Positions 1 to 6,374 of a DNA stretch of 47,236 nucleotides are shown here, one piece after another. The notes under the pieces were generated by a model that was given only the letters and a program-made list of their open reading frames with translations, was not told the DNA's origin and ran no database searches. How positions within the stretch are numbered: the stretch's first letter is position 1; every line of letters begins with the position of its first letter. Origin of the DNA: Methylotenera sp. (GTDB lineage: Bacteria; Pseudomonadota; Gammaproteobacteria; Burkholderiales; Methylophilaceae); contig NZ_JAQSDC010000009.1 in assembly GCF_029945705.1 (NCBI RefSeq), positions 1-47,236 on the forward strand. Direction: 5' to 3'. The position numbers and the translations under genes were made by a program.

Positions 1-12
1 GCTCTTTCTCAT
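1..12 (-). CDS. Start of a divergent gene, probably rtcR (truncated by window edge)
   Basis: Read on the minus strand, an ATG at 12-10 is followed by codons for R, K and S before the window ends. It is preceded by a good ribosome site (AAGGA, positions 21-17, four bases from the ATG). RtcR, the CARF-domain sigma-54 activator of rtcB operons, commonly starts M-R-K-T/S and is usually divergent from its target. The sigma-54 promoter of the neighbouring operon fits. Only four codons are visible, so the identity is inferred from context and could be wrong. Confidence 0.35.
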
Positions 13-128
13 GCCATCCTTATAACATTTTATGTGTTATCTAGGACAGCCCCAAATATTTTAATAAAAATAAATTTTATTATTAATTATCAAATAGTTA
101 AATAAATTTATAGTCAATTATAAAAAAG

Positions 129-145
129 TTGGCATTGTAGTTGCT
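129..145 (+). promoter_or_regulatory. Sigma-54 (-24/-12) promoter of the tRNA-rtcB-slipin operon
   Basis: The sequence TTGGCATTGTAGTTGCT has GG at 131-132 and GC at 143-144, separated by exactly 10 bases as sigma-54 requires, and closely matches the consensus YTGGCAC-N5-TTGCW. Transcription would start near position 156, about 5 nt before the tRNA at 161. The AT-rich stretch 60-125 upstream contains an inverted repeat (AATAAAA/TTTTATT) that could hold activator sites. RtcR-type regulators activate rtcB operons through sigma-54, which agrees with this promoter class. Confidence 0.75.
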
Positions 146-160
146 AATTACTATGCAATA

Positions 161-237
161 CCGAATGTAGCGTAGCTTGGTAACGCCCTTGTTTTGGGAG
201 CAAGAGATCGTGGGTTCAAATCCTTCCATTCGGACCA
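161..237 (+). tRNA. tRNA-Pro(UGG), leader element of the rtcB operon
   Basis: A full cloverleaf is visible: acceptor CCGAATG/CATTCGG (7 bp, C1-G72), D stem GCGT/ACGC, anticodon stem CTTGT/GCAAG with a T-G closing pair, loop TTTGGGA giving anticodon TGG, T loop TTCAAAT and an encoded ACCA end. G72, A73 and anticodon G35-G36 are proline identity features. The T stem GTGGG/CCTTC holds one T-T mismatch and one G-T pair, which is unusual. It lies between a sigma-54 promoter and rtcB, so at least part of its expression would be under stress control. It may be a working tRNA or a nearly perfect tRNA serving the repair locus. Confidence 0.8.
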
Positions 238-259
238 GATTAACTTGAACAAGGTGAAT

Positions 260-1501
260 ATGATGCAAACAACTTATGAAGTGCTAACAGGAAAAACTAC
301 AACGAACAAAAACAGTTTAGTGAAGTCTTGGACACGCGGCGTCACTTTTGATGAAAATGCCAAACAACAAGTGCTGAATATGGCTGGCTTGCCTTTTATT
401 CATTCACACATCGCCATTATGCCTGATGTGCATTTGGGTAAAGGCGCAACGATTGGTAGCGTGATTCCAACCAAAGGCGCAATTGTTCCTGCTGCGGTAG
501 GCGTGGATTTAGGTTGCGGAATGATGGCTGTAAAAACCAGTTTAACTGCAAACGATTTACCTGAATCACTCATTAACTTACGCCATGAAATTGAAAAAAA
601 TGTGCCGCATGGTCGTTCTGCAAACTTTCAGCACGGCCGCGATAAAGGTAGCTGGAACAACTTGCCTGAAGACGTGATGCAGGCTTGGTTGCCATTAGAT
701 GCGCAATTCAACTACTTATGTGAAAAGCATCCGTTTTTGAAAAACACTAACAACAAGCAGCATTTAGGTACCCTAGGGTCAGGTAACCACTTTATTGAAA
801 TGTGTTTGGATGAAAACCAAGATGTATGGGTAATGTTGCATAGTGGCTCACGTGGTGTAGGTAACAAAATTGGCTCTGAATTTATAGAGCGCGCAAAAAA
901 AGATATGGAACGTTGGTTTATTCACTTGCCCGATAAAGATTTGGCTTATATACCTGAAGGTAGCCAAAACTTTAAAGATTACGTAGAAGCTGTTGGGTGG
1001 GCACAAAACTTTGCCAAAGTGAATCGACAAGTAATGATGCAACGCACATTAGCTGCTATGCAAAAAATGATTGATAAACCATTTACGGCGCATTTAGAAG
1101 CAGTGAATTGCCACCACAACTACATTAGCCAAGAGCATCACTTTGGTAGCGATGTATGGGTGACACGTAAAGGTGCAGTGAGTGCGCAAAAAGGCGAAAT
1201 GGGGATTATTCCAGGCAGCATGGGTGCAAAATCATTCATCGTGCGTGGTTTAGGTAATGCAGATAGCTTTTGTAGCTGCAGCCACGGTGCTGGGCGTTTG
1301 ATGAGCCGAGAAGAAGCGAAGCGTCGTGTGTCATTAGCCGAGCATAATCTAGCCACAGAAGGCGTGGAGTGTCGTAAAGATAAAAGCGTGATTGATGAAA
1401 CACCAAGTGCTTATAAAGACATTGAGAAAGTGATGGTAGCACAAAGTGACTTAGTGGAAATTGTACATACATTAAAACAAGTAGTGTGTGTAAAAGGTTA
1501 G
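260..1501 (+). CDS. rtcB: RNA-splicing ligase RtcB
   Basis: GTP- and Mn-dependent RNA ligase that joins 2',3'-cyclic phosphate (or 3'-phosphate) and 5'-OH RNA ends; it repairs nuclease-cut tRNAs and rRNA. From the ATG at 260 the protein is 413 aa, close to E. coli RtcB (408 aa). Metal and nucleotide residues line up: Cys86 in GVDLGCGM, His177 in GSGNHFIE, His194 in HSGSRG, His285/286 in NCHHNY, and the guanylylated His342 in CSCSHGAG. The open frame extends back to 194 but that part lies inside the tRNA, so the start is 260 or 263, behind AAGGTG at 251-256. No rtcA cyclase or archease is visible next to it. It is flanked by tRNA-like RNAs and a slipin, consistent with a conflict- or stress-linked RNA repair operon. 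Confidence 0.97.
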   Translation: MMQTTYEVLTGKTTTNKNSLVKSWTRGVTFDENAKQQVLNMAGLPFIHSHIAIMPDVHLGKGATIGSVIPTKGAIVPAAVGVDLGCGMMAVKTSLTANDLPESLINLRHEIEKNVPHGRSANFQHGRDKGSWNNLPEDVMQAWLPLDAQFNYLCEKHPFLKNTNNKQHLGTLGSGNHFIEMCLDENQDVWVMLHSGSRGVGNKIGSEFIERAKKDMERWFIHLPDKDLAYIPEGSQNFKDYVEAVGWAQNFAKVNRQVMMQRTLAAMQKMIDKPFTAHLEAVNCHHNYISQEHHFGSDVWVTRKGAVSAQKGEMGIIPGSMGAKSFIVRGLGNADSFCSCSHGAGRLMSREEAKRRVSLAEHNLATEGVECRKDKSVIDETPSAYKDIEKVMVAQSDLVEIVHTLKQVVCVKG

Positions 1502-1579
1502 TAAAAATTAGAGCGTAAGCTCAAAAAAGAATTTAGTGAATATTGTTGTTTAGCGGTGCTGGTTCAAAAAGCCAGCCTG

Positions 1580-1606
1580 ACACAGCTTAAGTTTTTAAGC
1601 CTGTGT
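1580..1606 (+). other. Stable hairpin between rtcB and the tRNA-like RNAs
   Basis: ACACAG-CTTAA, loop GTTT, TTAAG-C-CTGTGT forms an 11-bp stem with one bulged C. No T-run follows, so it is not a standard intrinsic terminator. A smaller stem GCTGG/CCAGC around a TTCAAAAAG loop (1557-1575) precedes it and resembles a T arm with an enlarged loop. They could protect the rtcB 3' end or mark processing sites. Confidence 0.5.
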
Positions 1607-1633
1607 ATCAATCAACAAGATAACTAAATAATG

Positions 1634-1712
1634 GTGGCTATAGCTCAGTCTGGTAGAGCAACGGATATACAACATCCGTGCGTCGTTGGTTCGAATCCAG
1701 CTAGCCGCACCA
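1634..1712 (+). ncRNA. tRNA-like RNA 1 (extended anticodon arm, encoded CCA)
   Basis: Cloverleaf with acceptor GTGGCTA/TAGCCGC (7 bp, one T-G), D stem GCTC/GAGC with GG in the loop, T arm GTTGG-TTCGAAT-CCAGC and an encoded ACCA end. The anticodon arm departs from normal: ACGGAT/ATCCGT gives 6 bp closing the 7-nt loop ATACAAC. Read by position the anticodon would be ACA, which bacteria do not use for cysteine. Taken as a 5-bp stem the loop would be 9 nt. The body is well kept, so CCA maturation or modifying enzymes could recognise it, but decoding looks unlikely. It fits the tRNA-like RNA class reported beside SPFH/RtcB repair genes. A diverged real tRNA is the alternative. Confidence 0.75.
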
Positions 1713-1715
1713 ACT

Positions 1716-1788
1716 CACTGTAGCTCAGTTTGGTAGAGCCTCGGGGAAACCCGATTGTCGGTGGTTCGAATCCACCCGTGAAATCACC
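1716..1788 (+). ncRNA. tRNA-like RNA 2 with GAAA tetraloop instead of anticodon loop
   Basis: The D arm (GCTC-AGTTTGGTA-GAGC) and T arm (GGTGG-TTCGAAT-CCACC) are canonical, with U8-A9 before the D stem. The anticodon arm is TCGGG-GAAA-CCCGA (1741-1754): a perfect 5-bp stem capped by a GNRA tetraloop, so there is no anticodon. The acceptor is poor if closed on itself (TCAC-T-G with CGTGA, one bulge), and no CCA follows. The 5' strand CACTG (1716-1720) pairs better with CAGTG at 1841-1845, the end of the next tRNA-like unit, suggesting a composite RNA. The intact D and T loops argue for selection on the tRNA elbow without translation. Confidence 0.65.
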
Positions 1789-1791
1789 CTT

Positions 1792-1848
1792 ACACGGTGC
1801 TTTAAATGGTAAGCCGCAAGGCCTCGGTTCAAATCCGATTCAGTGTTA
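1792..1848 (+). ncRNA. tRNA-like RNA 3 with minimal GCAA-capped arm
   Basis: D arm GCTT-TAAATGGT-AAGC (1799-1814) and T arm CTCGG-TTCAAAT-CCGAT (1823-1839) flank a tiny hairpin GCC-GCAA-GGC (1813-1822) where the anticodon arm should be. It shares two bases with the D stem, so the two helices compete or stack. ACAC (1792-1795) can pair with GTGT (1843-1846), but CACGG (1793-1797) pairs fully with CCGTG (1776-1780) of RNA 2. No CCA is encoded. It is about 57 nt, too short for a normal tRNA. It could equally be a decaying tRNA relic. Confidence 0.5.
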
Positions 1849-1854
1849 AAAATG

Positions 1855-1980
1855 TAGTAAACGGTACGCCCCATTGGCGTTGCGTGGCTAAAAGTGACGA
1901 GGATATTGCTAGCTGTTTTAGCAATTCATCGAAGTGATTGGTCTCACAACACCACCTTGATGTTAAACAGTATTGTGGTG
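1855..1980 (+). other. Structured RNA segment of unknown role, 5' of the slipin gene
   Basis: No gene is seen here, but helices nest: ACGCC-CCATT-GGCGT (1866-1880); then GTGG 1884-1887 with CCAC 1952-1955, GTGA 1894-1897 with TCAC 1944-1947, CGAgGA 1898-1903 with TCaTCG 1926-1931, and ATTGCTA 1905-1911 with TAGCAAT 1919-1925 around a 7-nt loop. CACCAC 1950-1955 can instead pair with GTGGTG 1975-1980, an exclusive alternative. It may be a further noncoding RNA or a leader controlling the slipin. From 1981 to 2118 nothing clear is seen apart from a GC-alternating run near 2018-2025. Confidence 0.4.
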
Positions 1981-2118
1981 AAAATAGTCTTACAAATCTA
2001 TTCAAACCTATGCTTTGCGCGCGCGTTTGTCAGTTAAATGCAACCCCAAGACATAAAAATAATATTGCTTAACGGCAAGTGGGGCAAACCACTTTTATTG
2101 ATAAGAATGGATAATAAT

Positions 2119-3279
2119 ATGTTTAGAAAAAAAGTAGTGATTGAAGAAAATCAACGAGGTTTATTGTTTAAAGAACAACAATTTGAACGCGTTTTGGATA
2201 AAGGCGTATATCACTTTTGGGACTTTAGAAAGCAATACACTGTAAAAATCGTATCTGCAAATGGCGCGGCTAGAGAAATTGTGGCTGAAGATTTGCTCAT
2301 GCTAGCTGAAGCCAATTCGAGCAAATTTACCCCTTACTTAGACACTTGGGAAACAGAGGTAGAAGAGATTGGTTTGGTGTATGAAGCCAATAAATTGATG
2401 GATATTAAGCTGCCAAACCAACGAGGTGCGTTTTGGAAAGGTGTACGTGCAACGCATGTTAAAAAGGTAAACATTAGCACATCATTTAAAATTGATGAGC
2501 GTACAGCAGCCTTAATGCTAGGGGCAGAAAGCGAAAAGCTTCGTAAAGCCGCAGGAAACGCAATTTATACGGTGACCGTACCCGAAGGCTATGTGAGCTT
2601 TTTAGATGTGAATGGTCAAGTAACTGAAACATTACACACAGGTACTTATGCATGGTGGAAATTTAGCCGTGTGTTAAAAACCAAGCTGTACGACATGCGT
2701 TTGCAAAATATGGAAATCAATGGTCAAGAAATTTTGACCAAAGATAAAGTCAGTTTACGCATTAACTTATCTGCAACTTGGCAGATTGCCGATGCAGAGA
2801 AAGTGCGCTTAAACTTAGCTGACCACACAGATTTTTTATATCGTGAAATGCAATTAGCCTTGCGCACAGTGGTTTCTACCCAAACGTTAGACCAATTATT
2901 GCAAGATAAAAACTTGCTTAATTTACAAGTGCAGCAAATTGTAGCAGGCAAAGCTTTAGAGTACGGCATTACGGTTAAATCTGTAGGCGCTCGCGATATT
3001 GTGTTGCCAGGTGAAATGAAAACCATTTTGGCACAAGTGGTTGAGGCTGAAAAATTAGCCGAAGCCAATGTCATTCGTCGCCGTGAAGAAACACAAGCTA
3101 CCCGTAGCTTGCACAACACAGCTAAAGTGATGGAAGGCAACCCAATTTTGTTACGATTAAAAGAATTGGAAAGTTTAGAGAAAATCACGGGGCAGATTAA
3201 ATCGCTCAATGTGTATGGCGGCTTACAAGGAGTAATGAATGATATGGTTAAACTGACTGACCGTACTAAAATTAACTAA
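2119..3279 (+). CDS. Slipin / SPFH (band-7) family protein of the RtcB locus
   Basis: SPFH proteins oligomerise on membranes as scaffolds; those beside RtcB have been proposed as cofactors that hold tRNA-like RNAs during RNA repair. The protein is about 386 aa from the ATG at 2119 (GGA 7 nt upstream); 2107 is another possible start, and the open frame reaches 2038. Two similar N-terminal beta segments occur, one beginning VVIEENQRGLLF and one YTVTVPEGYVSFLD about 155 residues later, followed by the SPFH core (SLRINLSATWQI), an alpha-helical stretch with VVEAEKLAEANVIRRREE and a C-terminal segment ending in NDMVKLTDRTKIN. No clear transmembrane helix is visible. It is the last gene of the operon before a strong terminator. 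Confidence 0.85.
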   Translation: MFRKKVVIEENQRGLLFKEQQFERVLDKGVYHFWDFRKQYTVKIVSANGAAREIVAEDLLMLAEANSSKFTPYLDTWETEVEEIGLVYEANKLMDIKLPNQRGAFWKGVRATHVKKVNISTSFKIDERTAALMLGAESEKLRKAAGNAIYTVTVPEGYVSFLDVNGQVTETLHTGTYAWWKFSRVLKTKLYDMRLQNMEINGQEILTKDKVSLRINLSATWQIADAEKVRLNLADHTDFLYREMQLALRTVVSTQTLDQLLQDKNLLNLQVQQIVAGKALEYGITVKSVGARDIVLPGEMKTILAQVVEAEKLAEANVIRRREETQATRSLHNTAKVMEGNPILLRLKELESLEKITGQIKSLNVYGGLQGVMNDMVKLTDRTKIN

Positions 3280-3292
3280 ATTAAAACTAATC

Positions 3293-3331
3293 AATAGCCT
3301 GACTGAGATTTTCAGTTAGGCTATTTTTTTA
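3293..3331 (+). terminator. Rho-independent terminator of the rtcB-slipin operon
   Basis: AATAGCCTGACTGA (3293-3306) pairs with TCAGTTAGGCTATT (3312-3325) through 14 bp including one G-T pair, around a short loop, and runs into a T-tract. It closes the RNA-repair operon 13 bp after the slipin stop. Confidence 0.9.
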
Positions 3332-3449
3332 TAATCCACAAAGCTACTTAATACATTCCACCACACAATCAGTTAAAATACCTTATCTATTTACTCAAGT
3401 AAAACTCTCTCAATTTAAGAATTTAACTTTTCAATCAGGAAATTAAGCA

Positions 3450-4538
3450 ATGGCAATTTCAGAATTACTTATCCAAAGCACTTTAAAAGTTTGCATAGAC
3501 CCGAATACTGGCAAAGACTTTATCAGTAGCAAGTCTGCTAAAAATATCCAAATCAATGGTAACGATGTCAGCGTTGATATTGTGCTTGGATACCCTGCTA
3601 AATCTGTGATGGATGATGTGCAAGCATTGGTGAGCAATGCGCTTAAAGGTTTGCCAGACATTGGCAACGTAACCGTTAACATTGGTAGCCGCATCGTTGC
3701 GCATAAAGCCCAGCAAGGCGTGACTTTATTGCCGAACGTGAAGAACATTATTGCGGTAGCATCAGGCAAAGGTGGCGTGGGTAAATCAACCACATCAGTC
3801 AATTTGGCTTTAGCGCTAGCTGCAGAAGGTGCGACTGTTGGTTTGCTTGATGCAGATATCTACGGCCCAAGTCAGCCACAAATGTTAGGCATTAGTGGCC
3901 GCCCAGAGAGTAAAGATGGCAAAACAATGGATCCGATGGAAGCACATGGCATACAAGCGATGTCGATTGGATTTTTAATTGATGCTGATACGCCGATGGT
4001 TTGGCGTGGGCCAATGGTGACAGGTGCTTTAGAACAGTTATTGCGTGAAACAAAATGGCGCGATTTAGATTATTTAATCGTAGACTTACCACCTGGCACT
4101 GGCGATATTCAATTGACGCTCGCACAAAAGATTCCTGTAACTGGCGCAATTATTGTTACCACGCCACAAGATATCGCGCTTTTAGATGCTCGTAAAGGTT
4201 TGAAGATGTTTGAAAAAGTCGGCATCCCAATTTTAGGCATCGTCGAAAACATGAGTACGCATATTTGCTCCAACTGTGGGCATGAAGAACATATTTTTGG
4301 TGCAGGCGGCGGTGAGTTAATGAGCAAAGATTACAACGTAGATCTACTTGGTAGCTTACCTTTAGATATCACGATTCGCGAACAGGCAGACAGTGGAAAA
4401 CCTACAGTTATTGCCACACCAGATTCTAAAATCGCTAATATTTACAAAGAAATCGCACGTAAAGCTGCAATTAAAATTGCTAATACCAGTTTAGATCACA
4501 GCGGAAAATTCCCGAATATTGTGATTCAAAATACTTAG
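3450..4538 (+). CDS. apbC: Iron-sulfur cluster carrier protein ApbC (Mrp family)
   Basis: P-loop ATPase that carries and transfers [4Fe-4S] clusters to apoproteins in the cytosol. It has an N-terminal DUF59/MIP18-like segment (residues 1-85), the deviant Walker A GKGGVGKST at about 106-114, the switch segment DLPPGTGD and the cluster-binding CSNC pair near residue 272. At 362 aa it is a normal length for the family. The ATG at 3450 has AGGAAA upstream (3437-3442). It is a single gene in its own unit after the slipin terminator. Confidence 0.96.
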   Translation: MAISELLIQSTLKVCIDPNTGKDFISSKSAKNIQINGNDVSVDIVLGYPAKSVMDDVQALVSNALKGLPDIGNVTVNIGSRIVAHKAQQGVTLLPNVKNIIAVASGKGGVGKSTTSVNLALALAAEGATVGLLDADIYGPSQPQMLGISGRPESKDGKTMDPMEAHGIQAMSIGFLIDADTPMVWRGPMVTGALEQLLRETKWRDLDYLIVDLPPGTGDIQLTLAQKIPVTGAIIVTTPQDIALLDARKGLKMFEKVGIPILGIVENMSTHICSNCGHEEHIFGAGGGELMSKDYNVDLLGSLPLDITIREQADSGKPTVIATPDSKIANIYKEIARKAAIKIANTSLDHSGKFPNIVIQNT

Positions 4539-4566
4539 GTTTAAAACTACACAAAGACTTACAAAA

Positions 4567-4607
4567 ATGCGTAATCGGGAATAGTGTGACTACTCACGAT
4601 TACGCAT
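4567..4607 (-). terminator. Terminator hairpin at the globin 3' end
   Basis: ATGCGTAATCG (4567-4577) and CGATTACGCAT (4597-4607) form a perfect 11-bp stem with further inner pairing. On the minus strand it is followed by TTTTTG, so it ends the purT-globin transcript. It overlaps the last six globin codons (stop at 4592-4590) and may also stop apbC transcription from the other side. Confidence 0.75.
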
Positions 4608-5012
4608 AAAGTCAGCCACACCGTACAACTGCTCAGCTAATCTTTTCATGAGCAAGTCCTCATAATCTAACTGATGCATGGCCTTAATCATGCAATACAT
4701 CCATTGGTCACGAGCAGATTCATCCACTGGGAATGGCATATGTCGAGCGCGTAGCATCGGGTGTCCATAGCGCTCAATATAGAGCTGTGGGCCGCCAGTC
4801 CATCCAGTCAGAAACATAAAAAGTTTCTCGCGCGCGGAGGTTAAGTCAGCCGGATGCATCGCTCGAAGCGGTGCAGCTTTAGGGTCGCTTTCCATAATGT
4901 CGTAAAAGGTTTCTACTAAAAGACGAATATTTTCAGTGCCGCTCGCCTCTCCGCCTAGCAGTTCAAAGAACGTACTTTTATTGCTACCTGCTTCTTCAAT
5001 TTTATCTAACAT
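4590..5012 (-). CDS. Group II truncated hemoglobin
   Basis: Small heme protein (140 aa) of the 2-on-2 globin class, which binds O2 or NO and often serves in NO or oxidative stress defence. Group II features: proximal-side motif YGHPMLRARHMPFPVD carrying the heme-ligating His, Trp in RDQWMYCM (G8 position), and Tyr in VETFYDIM (B10). It starts 15 bp after the purT stop on the same strand, so the two are probably co-transcribed and end at the shared hairpin. A functional link with purine synthesis is not evident. Confidence 0.92.
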   Translation of the reverse strand: MLDKIEEAGSNKSTFFELLGGEASGTENIRLLVETFYDIMESDPKAAPLRAMHPADLTSAREKLFMFLTGWTGGPQLYIERYGHPMLRARHMPFPVDESARDQWMYCMIKAMHQLDYEDLLMKRLAEQLYGVADFMRNRE

Positions 5013-5027
5013 TTGAGTTTGACCGAT

Positions 5028-6227
5028 TTATACTACTTTAGGTTTAACTAAACTAGCAGCCAATTTTGCACGGCCTCTAGCCTCATCAGTATCTTTACCT
5101 GTGGCGAGCGCCACACCCATACGTCTTTTAACAAAAGACTCAGGCTTGCCGAATAGGCGAATATCGCTATTCGGTACAGCTAAGGCGGCTTCAACGCCAT
5201 CAAACACTAAGTTAGTAGTTTCATGTTGCCCATAAATAACAGCGCTGGCTGCGGCATCACGCAAGCTAACATCAACTGGCAAACCTAAAATGGCTCGCGC
5301 ATGCAGGTCAAACTCGCTGAAGCGTTGGCTTGCCATAGTGACCATACCAGTGTCATGCGGACGCGGACTTACTTCGCTGAACCAGACTTTATCACCTTTG
5401 ATGAATAGCTCTACGCCAAACAAGCCAAGACCACCTAGGTTATCCGTCACCGCTTTTGCAATACGTTTAGATTCTTGCAACGCACCTGCAGTCATTGCCT
5501 GAGGCTGCCAGCTTTCTACGTAGTCACCTTTTTCTTGCACATGACCGATTGGCTCGCAAAAATAGGTTTGAGTTTCGCGCGTTGCATTTTTAGCACGTAC
5601 GGTTAGCAAAGTGATTTCATAATCAAAATCAATCTGCCCCTCAACAATCACCACACCCTGATTTACGCGACCGCCTGAAGCGGCATAATCCCATGCGCTT
5701 TTTACTTCACCAGCATTGGTAATACGTGACTGACCTTTGCCAGAAGATGACATCGTAGGCTTAATAAAACATGGGTAACCAATACCTGCGTCAATCGCAG
5801 CTTGCAACTCAGCTTCACTTCTGGCGAACGCATAAGGTGAGGTAGGTAAGCTTAACTCTTCCGCGGCTAATCTACGTATACCTTCGCGGTTCATTGTGAG
5901 CTGTACGGCCTTAACAGTTGGAATTACTGTTGCAATGCCAGAAGACTCAATATCTACAAGCGTATTGGTATTTAAGGCTTCAATTTCTGGCACAATTAAA
6001 TGCGGCTTTTCTTGGGCGATTAAATCACGCAAAGCTTTATCATCAGTCATATCGATAGTGTAAGCGCGATGTGCCACTTGATGACCAGGCGCATTTTTGT
6101 AGCGATCTACCGCAATCACTTCTACACCTAATCGTTGCAATGCAATAATCACTTCTTTACCCAATTCACCGCTACCGAGCAACATAACGCGAGTAGCATT
6201 AGGGCTTAATGGTGTCCCAATTTGCAT
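5028..6227 (-). CDS. purT: Formate-dependent phosphoribosylglycinamide formyltransferase PurT
   Basis: ATP-grasp enzyme that uses formate and ATP to make formyl-GAR in purine synthesis, bypassing formyl-tetrahydrofolate. 399 aa, the normal length. The N-terminal [12 protein letters not shown] dinucleotide-like motif, the ATP-grasp loop MSSSGKGQS, and the C-terminal [13 protein letters not shown] are diagnostic for PurT/PurK-type proteins, with the last favouring PurT. The ATG at 6227 follows a GGA-type ribosome site. Free formate is an oxidation intermediate in methylotrophs, so PurT suits such a host. It precedes the globin gene. Confidence 0.96.
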   Translation of the reverse strand: MQIGTPLSPNATRVMLLGSGELGKEVIIALQRLGVEVIAVDRYKNAPGHQVAHRAYTIDMTDDKALRDLIAQEKPHLIVPEIEALNTNTLVDIESSGIATVIPTVKAVQLTMNREGIRRLAAEELSLPTSPYAFARSEAELQAAIDAGIGYPCFIKPTMSSSGKGQSRITNAGEVKSAWDYAASGGRVNQGVVIVEGQIDFDYEITLLTVRAKNATRETQTYFCEPIGHVQEKGDYVESWQPQAMTAGALQESKRIAKAVTDNLGGLGLFGVELFIKGDKVWFSEVSPRPHDTGMVTMASQRFSEFDLHARAILGLPVDVSLRDAAASAVIYGQHETTNLVFDGVEAALAVPNSDIRLFGKPESFVKRRMGVALATGKDTDEARGRAKLAASLVKPKVV

Positions 6228-6327
6228 GATATTTTTCCAGTTTTAATTTGCCCAAATCATACCACGCAGGGGCTTTGCCGTCATTTGAGAATGTGGCGTC
6301 AGTGTGAAATCTTATCGGGAGTTAACT

Positions 6328-6350
6328 GATAAATCTTCTGAAGGTTTATC
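6328..6350 (-). terminator. Weak hairpin after the NtrC-type regulator gene
   Basis: GATAAATCTT-ctg-AAGGTTTATC forms a 10-bp stem with one T-G pair in the 147-bp gap between the regulator stop (6375) and purT (6227). No strong T-tract follows on the minus strand, so it is a possible terminator only. Confidence 0.3.
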
Positions 6351-6374
6351 TAAAGAACAAATTACTATTAAAAG

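Noticed and set aside
194-259. N-terminal extension of the rtcB frame
   Set aside because: It runs through the tRNA-Pro 3' half; the family start and ribosome site fit 260/263.
1634-1848. An ordinary cluster of three tRNA genes
   Set aside because: Only the first has a near-normal cloverleaf and CCA; the other two have tetraloops where an anticodon should be.
2038-2118. Upstream start of the slipin frame
   Set aside because: No ribosome site, and homologous slipins begin near MFRKK; the extra 23-27 residues look unrelated.
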